Shown here in pieces: positions 34,156 through 41,263 of a DNA stretch of 64,000 nt; position 1 is the stretch's first letter; each line of letters starts with the position of its first letter. The position numbers and the translations under genes are program-made. This stretch comes from Fibrivirga algicola. Its GTDB lineage: Bacteria; Bacteroidota; Bacteroidia; Cytophagales; Spirosomataceae. The notes below the pieces were generated by a model, which saw only the letters and a list, made by a program, of their open reading frames with translations, did not search any database and was not told the DNA's origin. The stretch spans positions 1-64,000 of the forward strand of contig NZ_WAEL01000007.1 in NCBI RefSeq assembly GCF_011742925.1, in the 5' to 3' direction.

Positions 34156-34920
34156 ATGAGCACGAACACGAAAATTGCAGTAGTGACCGGCGGTAGCCGG
34201 GGATTGGGCAAAAACATGGCACTCGCCCTTGCCAAAAAAGGAATCGACGTTGTACTGACCTATAATAGCCGGAAAGAGGATGCCGATGCGGTTGTTGCCG
34301 AGATTGAACAACTAGGCCGGAAAGCGGCCGCCCTTCAGTTGGACGCTGGTGCTGTTGCCAGCTTCGAGACGTTTGCCGGGCAGCTCACCGCTACGCTAAC
34401 GACTACGTTTGGCACCGATCACTTCGACTTTCTGATCAACAACGCCGGTACGGCGGGGAATTCGCCGATCGGGCAAACAAAAGAGGCTGAGTTCGACCAG
34501 CTGGTGAACATTCACTTCAAAGGCGTGCTGTTTTTGACTGAGCAGCTATTGCCTATACAGAACGATGGCGGCCGGATCATCAATATCTCTTCGGGACTGG
34601 CCCGGTTTACCTCGCCCGGACGAGCGGTTTATGGCTCTCTTAAAGGGGCTATCGAAACTCTCAGCATCTACATGGCCAAAGAGCTGGGCACGCGGGGCAT
34701 CGCGGTCAACGTGGTGGCACCGGGAGCTATCGAGACAGATTTCGGTGGGGGCGTGGTTCGCGACAATCCCGATGTGAACAAGCATATTGCCGCCATTACC
34801 GCACTGGGTCGTGTTGGCCTGCCCGAGGACATCGGCGGGGTCGTGGCTTTCCTCTGCACCGACGAAGCCCGTTGGATTAACGCCCAGCGGATCGAAGTGT
34901 CGGGCGGCATGAATCTGTAA
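34156..34920 (+). CDS. SDR-family oxidoreductase
   Basis: 254 residues, the classical SDR length. The nucleotide motif is TGGSRGLGKNMA (TGxxxGxG, residues 11-22), NNAGTAGNSP follows, and the catalytic set is Ser in INISSGLA with Tyr-x-x-x-Lys in YGSLKGA. The C-terminus EVSGGMNL is typical of FabG-like enzymes. It is probably an NADPH-dependent carbonyl reductase; the substrate is unknown. It follows the AraC-type gene and is probably regulated by it. It ends at an intrinsic terminator. Confidence 0.93.
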   Translation: MSTNTKIAVVTGGSRGLGKNMALALAKKGIDVVLTYNSRKEDADAVVAEIEQLGRKAAALQLDAGAVASFETFAGQLTATLTTTFGTDHFDFLINNAGTAGNSPIGQTKEAEFDQLVNIHFKGVLFLTEQLLPIQNDGGRIINISSGLARFTSPGRAVYGSLKGAIETLSIYMAKELGTRGIAVNVVAPGAIETDFGGGVVRDNPDVNKHIAAITALGRVGLPEDIGGVVAFLCTDEARWINAQRIEVSGGMNL

Positions 34921-34929
34921 AGAGTTATA

Positions 34930-34970
34930 GTCCCTGTTCAGCCTCATTGTTGGGTAAGCTGAACAGGGAC
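34930..34970. terminator. Intrinsic terminator after SDR gene
   Basis: Arms 34930-34942 and 34958-34970 (GTCCCTGTTCAGC and complement) pair perfectly over 13 bases with a 15-base loop, followed by TTT on the plus strand. It ends the SDR transcript, and may serve the convergent NmrA-type gene too. Confidence 0.85.
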
Positions 34971-35026
34971 TTTCTGGTTGATGAACCGGTAGGTACGTCC
35001 TGCCATGATCAGGCTGGGTCGCGACT

Positions 35027-35893
35027 TCAGGCTTTGGCTGCTTCGTGTACCACGTTCCGGATATAGGCTTCCAGCGTCGTGGCTCCTCGTTCGTAATTTT
35101 GGGGAAACGCAGGCTGGTTGAGCGTAACGGCCGTCATGTTAGCCATCGACTCAGCCGCTTTGTCTGAAAAACCCAGATCGCGTAAGGTGGGTATCCACTG
35201 ATCCTGAGGGGTCTGAACAGCTACGACGGGTTTGTTCAAGACTGCCGAAAGCGCCCTAGCCACGTCGGCCGATGTGTAGCGTTGTGGCCCTTCCACGTAA
35301 TGAATCCCCGTTTTCGTTGCTGGTTCAGTGAGCAGGCGGGCGGCAACTTTGCCAATGTCATCCGGAGCGACCATTGGCAAGGCAAAGTCGGGCGGGTAGA
35401 GCGTATGCACCTTGCCCTCCTGTTGCGCTGTTTGCAACGAAGCGTCCCAATTGCTCATGTAATACGCCGCCCGTATAATGCTGGCTGGAACAGGCTGATT
35501 GCGCAACGCTTCCTCCATATCGTAGAGTACACTTAAATCACCAATCCGGTCGCCCGGCTGCGCACCATAGGTCGATTCGGCAACGATTTTTTCCAGGCCC
35601 GATCCAGCGATGGCGGCTAGAATAGAGGCCACACTTTTGCGCTCTTCCGTGGCCGTATCAGTAGATGGATTCGCTGGTGGATTGAGTAGAAACAGCCGCT
35701 TCCCTCGCTCGAATATCCGTCGAAGTGCATCGCTATCATGCACATCTGCAACGGCAACCTGCGCGCCCTTTTGTTGCCAGTCAGCTGCTTTGTGGGCGTC
35801 ATGCGTTACAACCGTAACCGACTCACCCTGATCGAGTAAGGCAGTAGCTACAGCCGACCCTACGTGGCCGGTAGCACCAAGAATAATGTACAT
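35027..35893 (-). CDS. NmrA-family NAD(P)-binding protein
   Basis: 288 residues of the atypical SDR NmrA/HSCARG group. It opens with the nucleotide motif ILGATGHVGSAVATALLDQG (GxxGxxG, about residues 3-22), followed by a second-strand specificity region THDAHKA. The catalytic Tyr-Lys pair is not evident, so it may be a redox sensor or a quinone reductase (QorB-like) rather than a classical dehydrogenase. It starts just downstream of a small-protein gene on the same strand (29 bases), so it probably belongs to a transcript with the small genes between 35922 and 36890. Confidence 0.88.
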   Translation of the reverse strand: MYIILGATGHVGSAVATALLDQGESVTVVTHDAHKAADWQQKGAQVAVADVHDSDALRRIFERGKRLFLLNPPANPSTDTATEERKSVASILAAIAGSGLEKIVAESTYGAQPGDRIGDLSVLYDMEEALRNQPVPASIIRAAYYMSNWDASLQTAQQEGKVHTLYPPDFALPMVAPDDIGKVAARLLTEPATKTGIHYVEGPQRYTSADVARALSAVLNKPVVAVQTPQDQWIPTLRDLGFSDKAAESMANMTAVTLNQPAFPQNYERGATTLEAYIRNVVHEAAKA

Positions 35894-35921
35894 GGCTTAG
35901 GTGTAGTCAGACTGTTTGGCC

Positions 35922-36179
35922 TTACTCTTCTTGAATATCAACGTCGTGCTGTTTGGCCGCTTTTCTGATGCGGTCCTTGATTACATCCACCTCGTCGGCG
36001 TCGTATTTGGCCGCGTTGTCTTTGTGGTTAATATAGCTCCAGGCCGCCCGCACATGCTCTGGCGTATCGATGGGATACTTTTTGTTAGTTGGGTCGGCAA
36101 ACCGCACGTCGCCGTACTTGTGCTCGCCTTCGCTTGGGCGAACATCATCGCGTTTGTCAATTTTTGGGTCAGTTTTCAT
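35922..36179 (-). CDS. Small charged protein (DUF6582-like)
   Basis: 85 residues, very charged, with no membrane segment. The core 'YGDVRFADPTNKKYPIDTPEHVRAAWSYINHKDNAAKYDADEVDVIKDRIRKAAKQHDVDI' strongly resembles the family annotated as DUF6582, small proteins common in stress-tolerant bacteria and in phage-head protease-like contexts. The motif 'YPIDTPEHVRAAWSYI' with downstream helix is the recognisable part. Function is unknown. It lies in a run of four minus-strand genes that also includes NTF2-like and repeat proteins. Confidence 0.75.
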   Translation of the reverse strand: MKTDPKIDKRDDVRPSEGEHKYGDVRFADPTNKKYPIDTPEHVRAAWSYINHKDNAAKYDADEVDVIKDRIRKAAKQHDVDIQEE

Positions 36180-36207
36180 AATACACGTTGATTAGTTCCT
36201 GATAGGT

Positions 36208-36633
36208 TCAAACCGTAAGGTCAATCAGTGCCTTGCCCGACTCAGGGTCGAAAGGCACCGAGCTATGCTCGTGAGTAATCAGCCACTTATCGGTTATTTT
36301 TTGATAACAGACTGTGGCCCGCCACCGCATATCGATCACTGTGCCGGTAGCTGTCTTTCCATTGACGTGATTAATAGAATGACAGTACGCCATCTCCTCA
36401 ACGGCCACAACTTCGAGGCCGTCAACGGTATACGCTATTGGGCCAGGAAACTGGGCCAGCCAGGTTTTCAGTCGGTCGCGACAGGCGTCGATGCCCACTT
36501 TTTGCAGCGAGCTGACAACGTCGAAGGAGAGCACATCGGGCGCATACTGACTCATCGACGCCGGAATGTCTTTATTTCGGATGGCTGTTTCCTGTTCGCT
36601 AACTAGTTGCTGAATTTGCTCCTGATTCGTCAT
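36208..36633 (-). CDS. SnoaL/NTF2-like protein
   Basis: 141 residues of the NTF2 superfamily, ketosteroid-isomerase-like. Visible elements are 'QQLVSEQETAIRNKDIPASMSQYAPDVLSFDV' (N-terminal helices and first strand), a central 'AYTVDGLEVVAVEEMAYCHSINHVNGKTATGTVIDMRWRATVCYQKITDKWLITHEHSSVPFDPESG'. This is the DUF4440/SgcJ type. Such proteins bind small hydrophobic ligands; catalytic activity is unknown. It lies 28 bases upstream of the DUF6582-like gene. Confidence 0.85.
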   Translation of the reverse strand: MTNQEQIQQLVSEQETAIRNKDIPASMSQYAPDVLSFDVVSSLQKVGIDACRDRLKTWLAQFPGPIAYTVDGLEVVAVEEMAYCHSINHVNGKTATGTVIDMRWRATVCYQKITDKWLITHEHSSVPFDPESGKALIDLTV

Positions 36634-36656
36634 GATACAGGTAGGGTTGGCCGGAA

Positions 36657-36890
36657 CTAGCCAGGGTACGTAGTCCGGATGGTCAGTTTGTCCACTTCCA
36701 ACTCGCCAATATGCAGCTTACGAATAGAGCCGCGCCCAACCCGCAACTGCCCAATGGCTATAGCACCAATCGCCAGTGCCCCAACGGCCATTGCTCCCGC
36801 TGCGAATGCCCCCACTGCAAGACGACCTGCCGCCGCCTGACCAAGTGCCTTACTCCCAAGGCGTAATGGCAATCGAAATTGTTTCGACAT
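36657..36890 (-). CDS. Small pentapeptide-periodic Ala/Gly/Ile repeat protein
   Basis: 77 residues and not a family I can name. After a basic start, residues 21-76 follow a five-residue rhythm: AVGAF AAGAM AVGAL AIGAI AIGQL RVGRG SIRKL HIGEL EVDKL TI. A small residue then a branched hydrophobic at fixed positions is what a right-handed quadrilateral beta-helix of the pentapeptide class needs, though the A(D/N)Lxx consensus is replaced by (A/V/I)-x-G. The front is apolar and the back charged, so it might also lie at a membrane. It starts the four-gene run toward the NmrA-type gene. Confidence 0.7.
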   Translation of the reverse strand: MSKQFRLPLRLGSKALGQAAAGRLAVGAFAAGAMAVGALAIGAIAIGQLRVGRGSIRKLHIGELEVDKLTIRTTYPG

Positions 36891-36901
36891 ACTTCGATAC
36901 T

Positions 36902-36943
36902 CCGGTTAGGTTGAACAATCTTTTGAATGTTCAACCTAACCGG
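36902..36943 (-). terminator. Hairpin terminator
   Basis: Perfect 16-base arms 36902-36917 and 36928-36943 (CCGGTTAGGTTGAACA and complement) with a 10-base loop. It lies 64 bases downstream of the stop of the minus-strand lipoprotein gene at 37007 and just before the small repeat gene, so it ends the upstream transcript. No T-run follows. Confidence 0.75.
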
Positions 36944-37006
36944 TGCTGACTGGAAAGGGTTTTCGGGAATTAGCGTACATGGCAGCATGCTCAGCTCTAC
37001 TTGTTG

Positions 37007-38155
37007 CTAGTTGCTCACTATGAAAGCAACTTCCTTGTAGGCATGCCCATCGTCGGGCCGGCGGCGCTGCGTTATATCGCGGTCGAACGGGCGGTTGAGG
37101 TTATTGCCGGCCAGGTCTTCGAGCCGGTTTTCGATGCGAAGCCGGTAGCGACCGGCGGTCCAGCCGAGAGTTGGGGTAAACTGGCTTTGTGTCTCGTTCT
37201 GACCAATCTGCCACGTACCTGGAACGGCGGTGCCATCTGCCCGCAGCACCTGTAGTGTTTCGGTGAGCAAATAATAATCGAGCGGTTCACCGAAAGCGAC
37301 CACTAATGGTTGTAGGGTGCCTGACTTGGGAGCACGAATTGACCAGCTAGTTACTACGGGTGATAAGCTGTCACGCTGAATGACCGTCAACGACTTGGTA
37401 GTAGGTTTACCCAAAGGGGCACCCAGCGCATCGGTCCAGTTGGGGGAAACAACTACCCGATACTGACCGCCGCTGTTCAGGGGGGCACCTAGCCGCTTGT
37501 TTGGTTGGAGGTCGCGCTTGATCCGGCCGGGATCGAGCCAGAGGGTCAGCATGGTTCGGTCGGCATTCCAAAGCTCGGGCTGCAGATCCAGAAACACGTT
37601 GGGCAGGGTTTCTCCGGCTGCATCCAACAGAGCAACGTACCTGGCCGACTGACCTTCGCGCATGGACCGTGAAAAACGGAAATAGATTTTAAGCAGATTT
37701 GCCGGTACAGAATCGGTGCCCGGGTAAATGGCCTGCAACACGGGTTTGTCGGCAGCGTTCAGTGCCGGAATGGTCAGTTCGTACAACTGGTTATTTCGTA
37801 GCCAGACGGTATACCGTTGGCCTCGCGTAAACGGCACCAGCGGTTCAAAGCGAATGCCACTCGCCGTTCGTTCATACGACCCGGCAATAGCTGTCTGTTG
37901 CCCCGCTAGCCGTACGGTTAGCAGGTGCGGGAGTGAATCATCGGGAAGGCGGGCTGCGGGCTGGTCTGGAATCGTTAGGCTGGTCGCGCGTTTGTCTTTC
38001 CAATTGATCGTAAGACCGGTGTCGGCAGCGGGGCGGCAGGCGGGCAGGCAGGCCACAAAAAAAATCAGGCTATACGCGATGTATAGCCTGATGAACCCCT
38101 GCGGGCGGTGATTACAAATACCGGTCACTGGATGTCCAAAGGTCAAGGCTCCCAT
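37007..38155 (-). CDS. Putative lipoprotein with Ig-like (Big_5-type) domains
   Basis: Up to 382 residues. Near residues 22-40 a hydrophobic core followed by LPAC and PAADTG looks like a lipoprotein signal, so the mature part starts at about Cys40. Beyond it are beta-rich repeats typical of bacterial Big_5-like domains: 'PVLQAIYPGTDSVPANLLKIYFRFSRSM' and 'SPVVTSWSIRAPKSGTLQPLVVAFGEPLD'. It is probably an exported surface protein of unknown role. The start is unclear: the only ATG (38155) lies inside the previous gene, and a terminator-like hairpin overlaps the signal region, so an alternative GTG/TTG start is possible. Confidence 0.65.
   Translation of the reverse strand: MGALTFGHPVTGICNHRPQGFIRLYIAYSLIFFVACLPACRPAADTGLTINWKDKRATSLTIPDQPAARLPDDSLPHLLTVRLAGQQTAIAGSYERTASGIRFEPLVPFTRGQRYTVWLRNNQLYELTIPALNAADKPVLQAIYPGTDSVPANLLKIYFRFSRSMREGQSARYVALLDAAGETLPNVFLDLQPELWNADRTMLTLWLDPGRIKRDLQPNKRLGAPLNSGGQYRVVVSPNWTDALGAPLGKPTTKSLTVIQRDSLSPVVTSWSIRAPKSGTLQPLVVAFGEPLDYYLLTETLQVLRADGTAVPGTWQIGQNETQSQFTPTLGWTAGRYRLRIENRLEDLAGNNLNRPFDRDITQRRRPDDGHAYKEVAFIVSN
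38057..38092 (-). terminator. Intrinsic terminator overlapping lipoprotein signal peptide
   Basis: Perfect 12-base arms 38064-38075 and 38081-38092 with a 5-base loop, followed on the minus strand by a T8 run (38064-38057). It lies 20 bases after the stop of the minus-strand gene at 38112 and is a textbook intrinsic terminator for it. The same bases encode the hydrophobic signal region of the next gene. Confidence 0.85.
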
Positions 38156-39224
38156 TCGAACGACGCTGAATCAGCACCATCCGGCTGTCATCCAGTTTGT
38201 CGATCTGGAGCACGTTGGTCAGCGGCAGCGACACGAAATCGACGCCCGCCGTGGCAAAATTTTCGGTTACCGGTGTCGTGAGCGAACCCTGGTAGTCTTC
38301 CAGGGTTTTGTATTTCACCTTAAACACGGGGCGGCTCGAATTGGCCATGAGCAGAAACGACTCATTTCCTTTCTTCAGCATAACCATGTCTAGCGGTGAA
38401 TTGCCGCTTCCCATTTCAGCCACGGTCCGGCCTTTCACGTGTTTGCCGGCTTTCAGTTCGTCCATCGGAAACAAGACCAGCGGTGTGCAGGTGTAGCTGG
38501 CCAGCAGGTATTTTTTGCCTTTGATCTCGGTTGTAGTAAACGTGCGGATAGGCGACATAGTCTCGTATTTGGCGTGCGCCGCGTGGTAGATTTCCAGCGA
38601 ACTCTGATCCTGCACGTTGGTGAACGGGAACGGAATGCTCCGGAACGTTGAGCCGAATTCCTGGTTCGACAGGCCGCTTACGAGCAGTTTACCATCGGCA
38701 AACCCCATATCTGAGATAGACGAGATCCGCAACGACTCGCCCCGCTGATTTTTGGCATCTTCAGCCGCCACATTCGTCAGCGCAACGGTTGAGTAGCTCA
38801 CCTCTTTCAGGGAGACCGGCGTCAGCTTGTCGCCCTCGATTTTGAGCAGTACCGGTGTACCATCGCTATGCTGAACGGCGCAGTAAACCGTCTTCGAAAT
38901 TGGGTTAACGACAATATCCTGAATCGTGATGTTGGCGACATCTGTACCCAGCAAGGCGGCTATTTTCTGGTCAATATTCTTGATCTCGACCGAATTGGCT
39001 TTCTCGACCGGATTCGTATCCTTCGTGTCGATGGCAAATACGGTGGCGCTGCGTCCATCGCCCACGAACAGTACACCATTAGGCCCAAACGTAAGCGCAT
39101 TGATCGACCGAATCGTTGGGGTGCCCGTCACGAATCCGTTTGGAGACTGGATAGAGCGGGTCGTAGCGGCCAATAACAGGAGCCCGGCAACGCCAGTGGC
39201 GAGTACAACAGGTAGTTTTTTCAT
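38112..39224 (-). CDS. Exported protein of unknown function, possible beta-propeller
   Basis: 370 residues with a signal-like N-terminus (KKLPVVLATGVAGLLLLAATTRS). I do not recognise the family. The body has repeated short beta motifs ending in charged turns, for example 'SINALTFGPNGVLFVGDGRSATVFAIDT', 'ITIQDIVVNPISKTVYCAVQHSDGTPVLLKIEGDK', 'ISSISDMGFADGKLLVSGLS', spaced as in a six- or seven-bladed propeller that binds small molecules or metal. One recurring theme is G-x-L-x-V-x-G with hydroxylated turns. It precedes the lipoprotein gene on the same strand and is separated from it by a terminator. Confidence 0.65.
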   Translation of the reverse strand: MKKLPVVLATGVAGLLLLAATTRSIQSPNGFVTGTPTIRSINALTFGPNGVLFVGDGRSATVFAIDTKDTNPVEKANSVEIKNIDQKIAALLGTDVANITIQDIVVNPISKTVYCAVQHSDGTPVLLKIEGDKLTPVSLKEVSYSTVALTNVAAEDAKNQRGESLRISSISDMGFADGKLLVSGLSNQEFGSTFRSIPFPFTNVQDQSSLEIYHAAHAKYETMSPIRTFTTTEIKGKKYLLASYTCTPLVLFPMDELKAGKHVKGRTVAEMGSGNSPLDMVMLKKGNESFLLMANSSRPVFKVKYKTLEDYQGSLTTPVTENFATAGVDFVSLPLTNVLQIDKLDDSRMVLIQRRSNGSLDLWTSSDRYL

Positions 39225-39331
39225 ATAGGAACAGGATGAAGGGTAAGAACAGCTTGATTACCAGGTCGAAAGTAGGTGTAATAGGGTGTATTTCAAAGAA
39301 GTAAGCAGTCCATTCGATAGGTACGCTGGCA

Positions 39332-40876
39332 TTACTTGGCGGTACGTTCGTATTTCAACTCCCGGTTTGCCCAGGGGATGACGTACTGAAAATTTGGCGC
39401 GTCGGTATGGCCACCGTTATGTTGTCGCCAGGCCAGGTCGCCATCGGTCAGCGGAGTCTGCATAGGCGGCATTTTCTCGGTGTCGTAATCATTGCTCACG
39501 CCCAGGTCTTTGGCACCCAACAGCTTGAATACGGGTCCGGCGGCGATGGTGGCTTTGTAACTACCTACCTGATCGAGCCATTTGGCGTCACCTTTTTCCG
39601 GAATACCGTAGCTGACGAAAGTGGGGCGCGGCGCACACAGGGCGAGCAGTTCGTGCGAGTCGACCGAGAGGTCGCAGCCCGTTTTACGGCCGAAGGATGA
39701 TTCTTCGGTTCCGTACTTCAGGTAATTACCTGCCATCCAGTGATACTCGCCACTGCTGGTGAGGCTCTCAACGGCTTCGCCGAACACCCGTCGATGCAGC
39801 GTTGTGCCGCCTTTGCCCGACGAGCCGATGAGCACCATGCCAAACCGCTGATCGAAGGCCATGGTGACTAGTGCTGCTTTCCCGTAACGAGATACGCCCT
39901 CAATACCAACCTGTTTGGCGTTTACCTGCGGTTCGGTCTCCAGGTAATCAAGCGCACGGGATGCGCCCCAGGCCCAGGCTCTTAAGGCACCCCAGTCGTC
40001 GGGTTTGCGAGGCTGCCCCTTATTGACGAGGCCAATGATACCCCGGGTAAGCCCGGCTCCATTGTCGGCCTGGATGCTGCCCGGCTCAATGGTGCAATAG
40101 CCCCAGCCCGCTGCCAACAGTTGTTCGGTGGGTGGTGAGTCGCCATTGACGGGGGGCGCAAAGAAGCCGGGACCTGCTAGGCGTGTGATGGGCATGTAGG
40201 CTGGGTACCGATCAAAGATGGCCTTCATGCTTGGATCACTCTTGATCATCATCTCTTTGAAAGCGACGTTGATCTTTTCCAGATCAGCAGGAGAAGGCTG
40301 GGCGGGGGCAGGCAACGACGGGAAACCCAGCATCATCATGACCGGAACGGGTCCTTTCACGTTTTGGGGTAAGACCAGCACCATGTTGATGTTGACGTTG
40401 ACCAGCGGATAATCGCTGTTATCGACCCGGCCGATCAACTGCTTGGCAATGACTGGCGTACGGCCAACAAATTCGTTATCGGTCACCTTCGTGATCCAGG
40501 TCACCTTGGGTACGTTCTTGGGAATCCGGCCATACATTTCCCGTTCGAAGTCGTCGATCAGCTCGGGGCGGCGCTGTTTCCACCATTGGTCGGCCGTTGT
40601 TACCTTCTTACCGCTCCGGGTGGTAAGCACGTCGGGCAATTGCGGACAGGGGTTAGCCCCGGCTTCGTCATAGTTAGCGTGGTTGGGGTCAGATTCATTG
40701 CCACTCGGACCGGGCCTTAGTGCTTTGATGCCCAGTTGCTGCATCATATTGGCATGATCCTGCGTGGTAGTGAAGGTCTTCAGGGGTAAGTACTTGCTAC
40801 TGTCAACAGCAGCTGATTGGGCAACGCCCAGGTAGGGTAGGCACAAGGCAAGAAGCAAAGCCAGGTAGTTAGGCAT
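39332..40876 (-). CDS. CE15-like glucuronoyl esterase
   Basis: 514 residues from the ATG at 40876, which gives a clean signal peptide (LALLLALCLPYLGVAQ). The nucleophile motif GVSRYGK (Ser329) matches the G-x-S-R-x-G-K signature of carbohydrate esterase family 15, and GGHTD (His490) probably supplies the catalytic histidine; 'ELLALCAPRPTFVSYG' is another conserved CE15 segment. Such enzymes cleave the ester between glucuronic acid of xylan and lignin. It is exported. A LacI-type operator lies 63-76 bases upstream, so control by a sugar-responsive regulator is likely. An earlier ATG at 41035 is rejected because it lacks a signal peptide. Confidence 0.85.
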   Translation of the reverse strand: MPNYLALLLALCLPYLGVAQSAAVDSSKYLPLKTFTTTQDHANMMQQLGIKALRPGPSGNESDPNHANYDEAGANPCPQLPDVLTTRSGKKVTTADQWWKQRRPELIDDFEREMYGRIPKNVPKVTWITKVTDNEFVGRTPVIAKQLIGRVDNSDYPLVNVNINMVLVLPQNVKGPVPVMMMLGFPSLPAPAQPSPADLEKINVAFKEMMIKSDPSMKAIFDRYPAYMPITRLAGPGFFAPPVNGDSPPTEQLLAAGWGYCTIEPGSIQADNGAGLTRGIIGLVNKGQPRKPDDWGALRAWAWGASRALDYLETEPQVNAKQVGIEGVSRYGKAALVTMAFDQRFGMVLIGSSGKGGTTLHRRVFGEAVESLTSSGEYHWMAGNYLKYGTEESSFGRKTGCDLSVDSHELLALCAPRPTFVSYGIPEKGDAKWLDQVGSYKATIAAGPVFKLLGAKDLGVSNDYDTEKMPPMQTPLTDGDLAWRQHNGGHTDAPNFQYVIPWANRELKYERTAK

Positions 40877-40933
40877 AGTCGTTCGGGTAGTTAGGAAGCG
40901 AAGTTGCGGTGGGCTGAAAGCCACCACCTTAAA

Positions 40934-40957
40934 CTTTATGCAATCGGTTACATAAAG
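40934..40957 (-). promoter_or_regulatory. LacI-family operator upstream of CE15 gene
   Basis: On the plus strand TGCAATCGGTTACA (40939-40952) fits the LacI-family core TGnAAnCGnTTnCA exactly, and 7-base inverted arms CTTTATG/CATAAAG (40934-40940, 40951-40957) extend it. It lies 58-81 bases before the start of the CE15-like gene. No LacI-type gene is in the window. Confidence 0.75.
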
Positions 40958-41099
40958 AGCGTCACTGAACGAATCTACCAGCTTTATCGTGGCGGAATAA
41001 GCTAAATCAACTAGTGTCTGAATAACGAGAGCCATTTAGCATGCTAACCGCCCAGAACGTGCACCTTCTGCACCTGATTACTGGGGGTGTAGCCAGTTA

Positions 41100-41147
41100 G
41101 AAGCCACTGGTGTATGGCCAATGGATTAGACATATACCAGCGGCTTC
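41100..41147 (-). terminator. Imperfect hairpin after M81-family gene
   Basis: Arms 41100-41116 and 41131-41147 pair at 15 of 17 positions with a 14-base loop. It lies downstream of the minus-strand M81-type gene (stop at 41264) and upstream of the CE15-like gene's promoter. The rest of the 387-base gap shows no gene. Confidence 0.55.
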
Positions 41148-41263
41148 CAGCTATCTTCAGAGGCTGTCAACTCAAACGTTTTTACCGACTGGCATTGCGA
41201 TAACCTTGCTTGAAGGCGGCTACTTGTAATACGCCGCTTTGGTGAACTGTCAGGCAACACCGG

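Noticed and set aside
36657-36890. Small repeat gene as a spurious frame
   Set aside because: Kept as real because the regular pentads and its place in a compact run make chance unlikely, but the family is not recognised.
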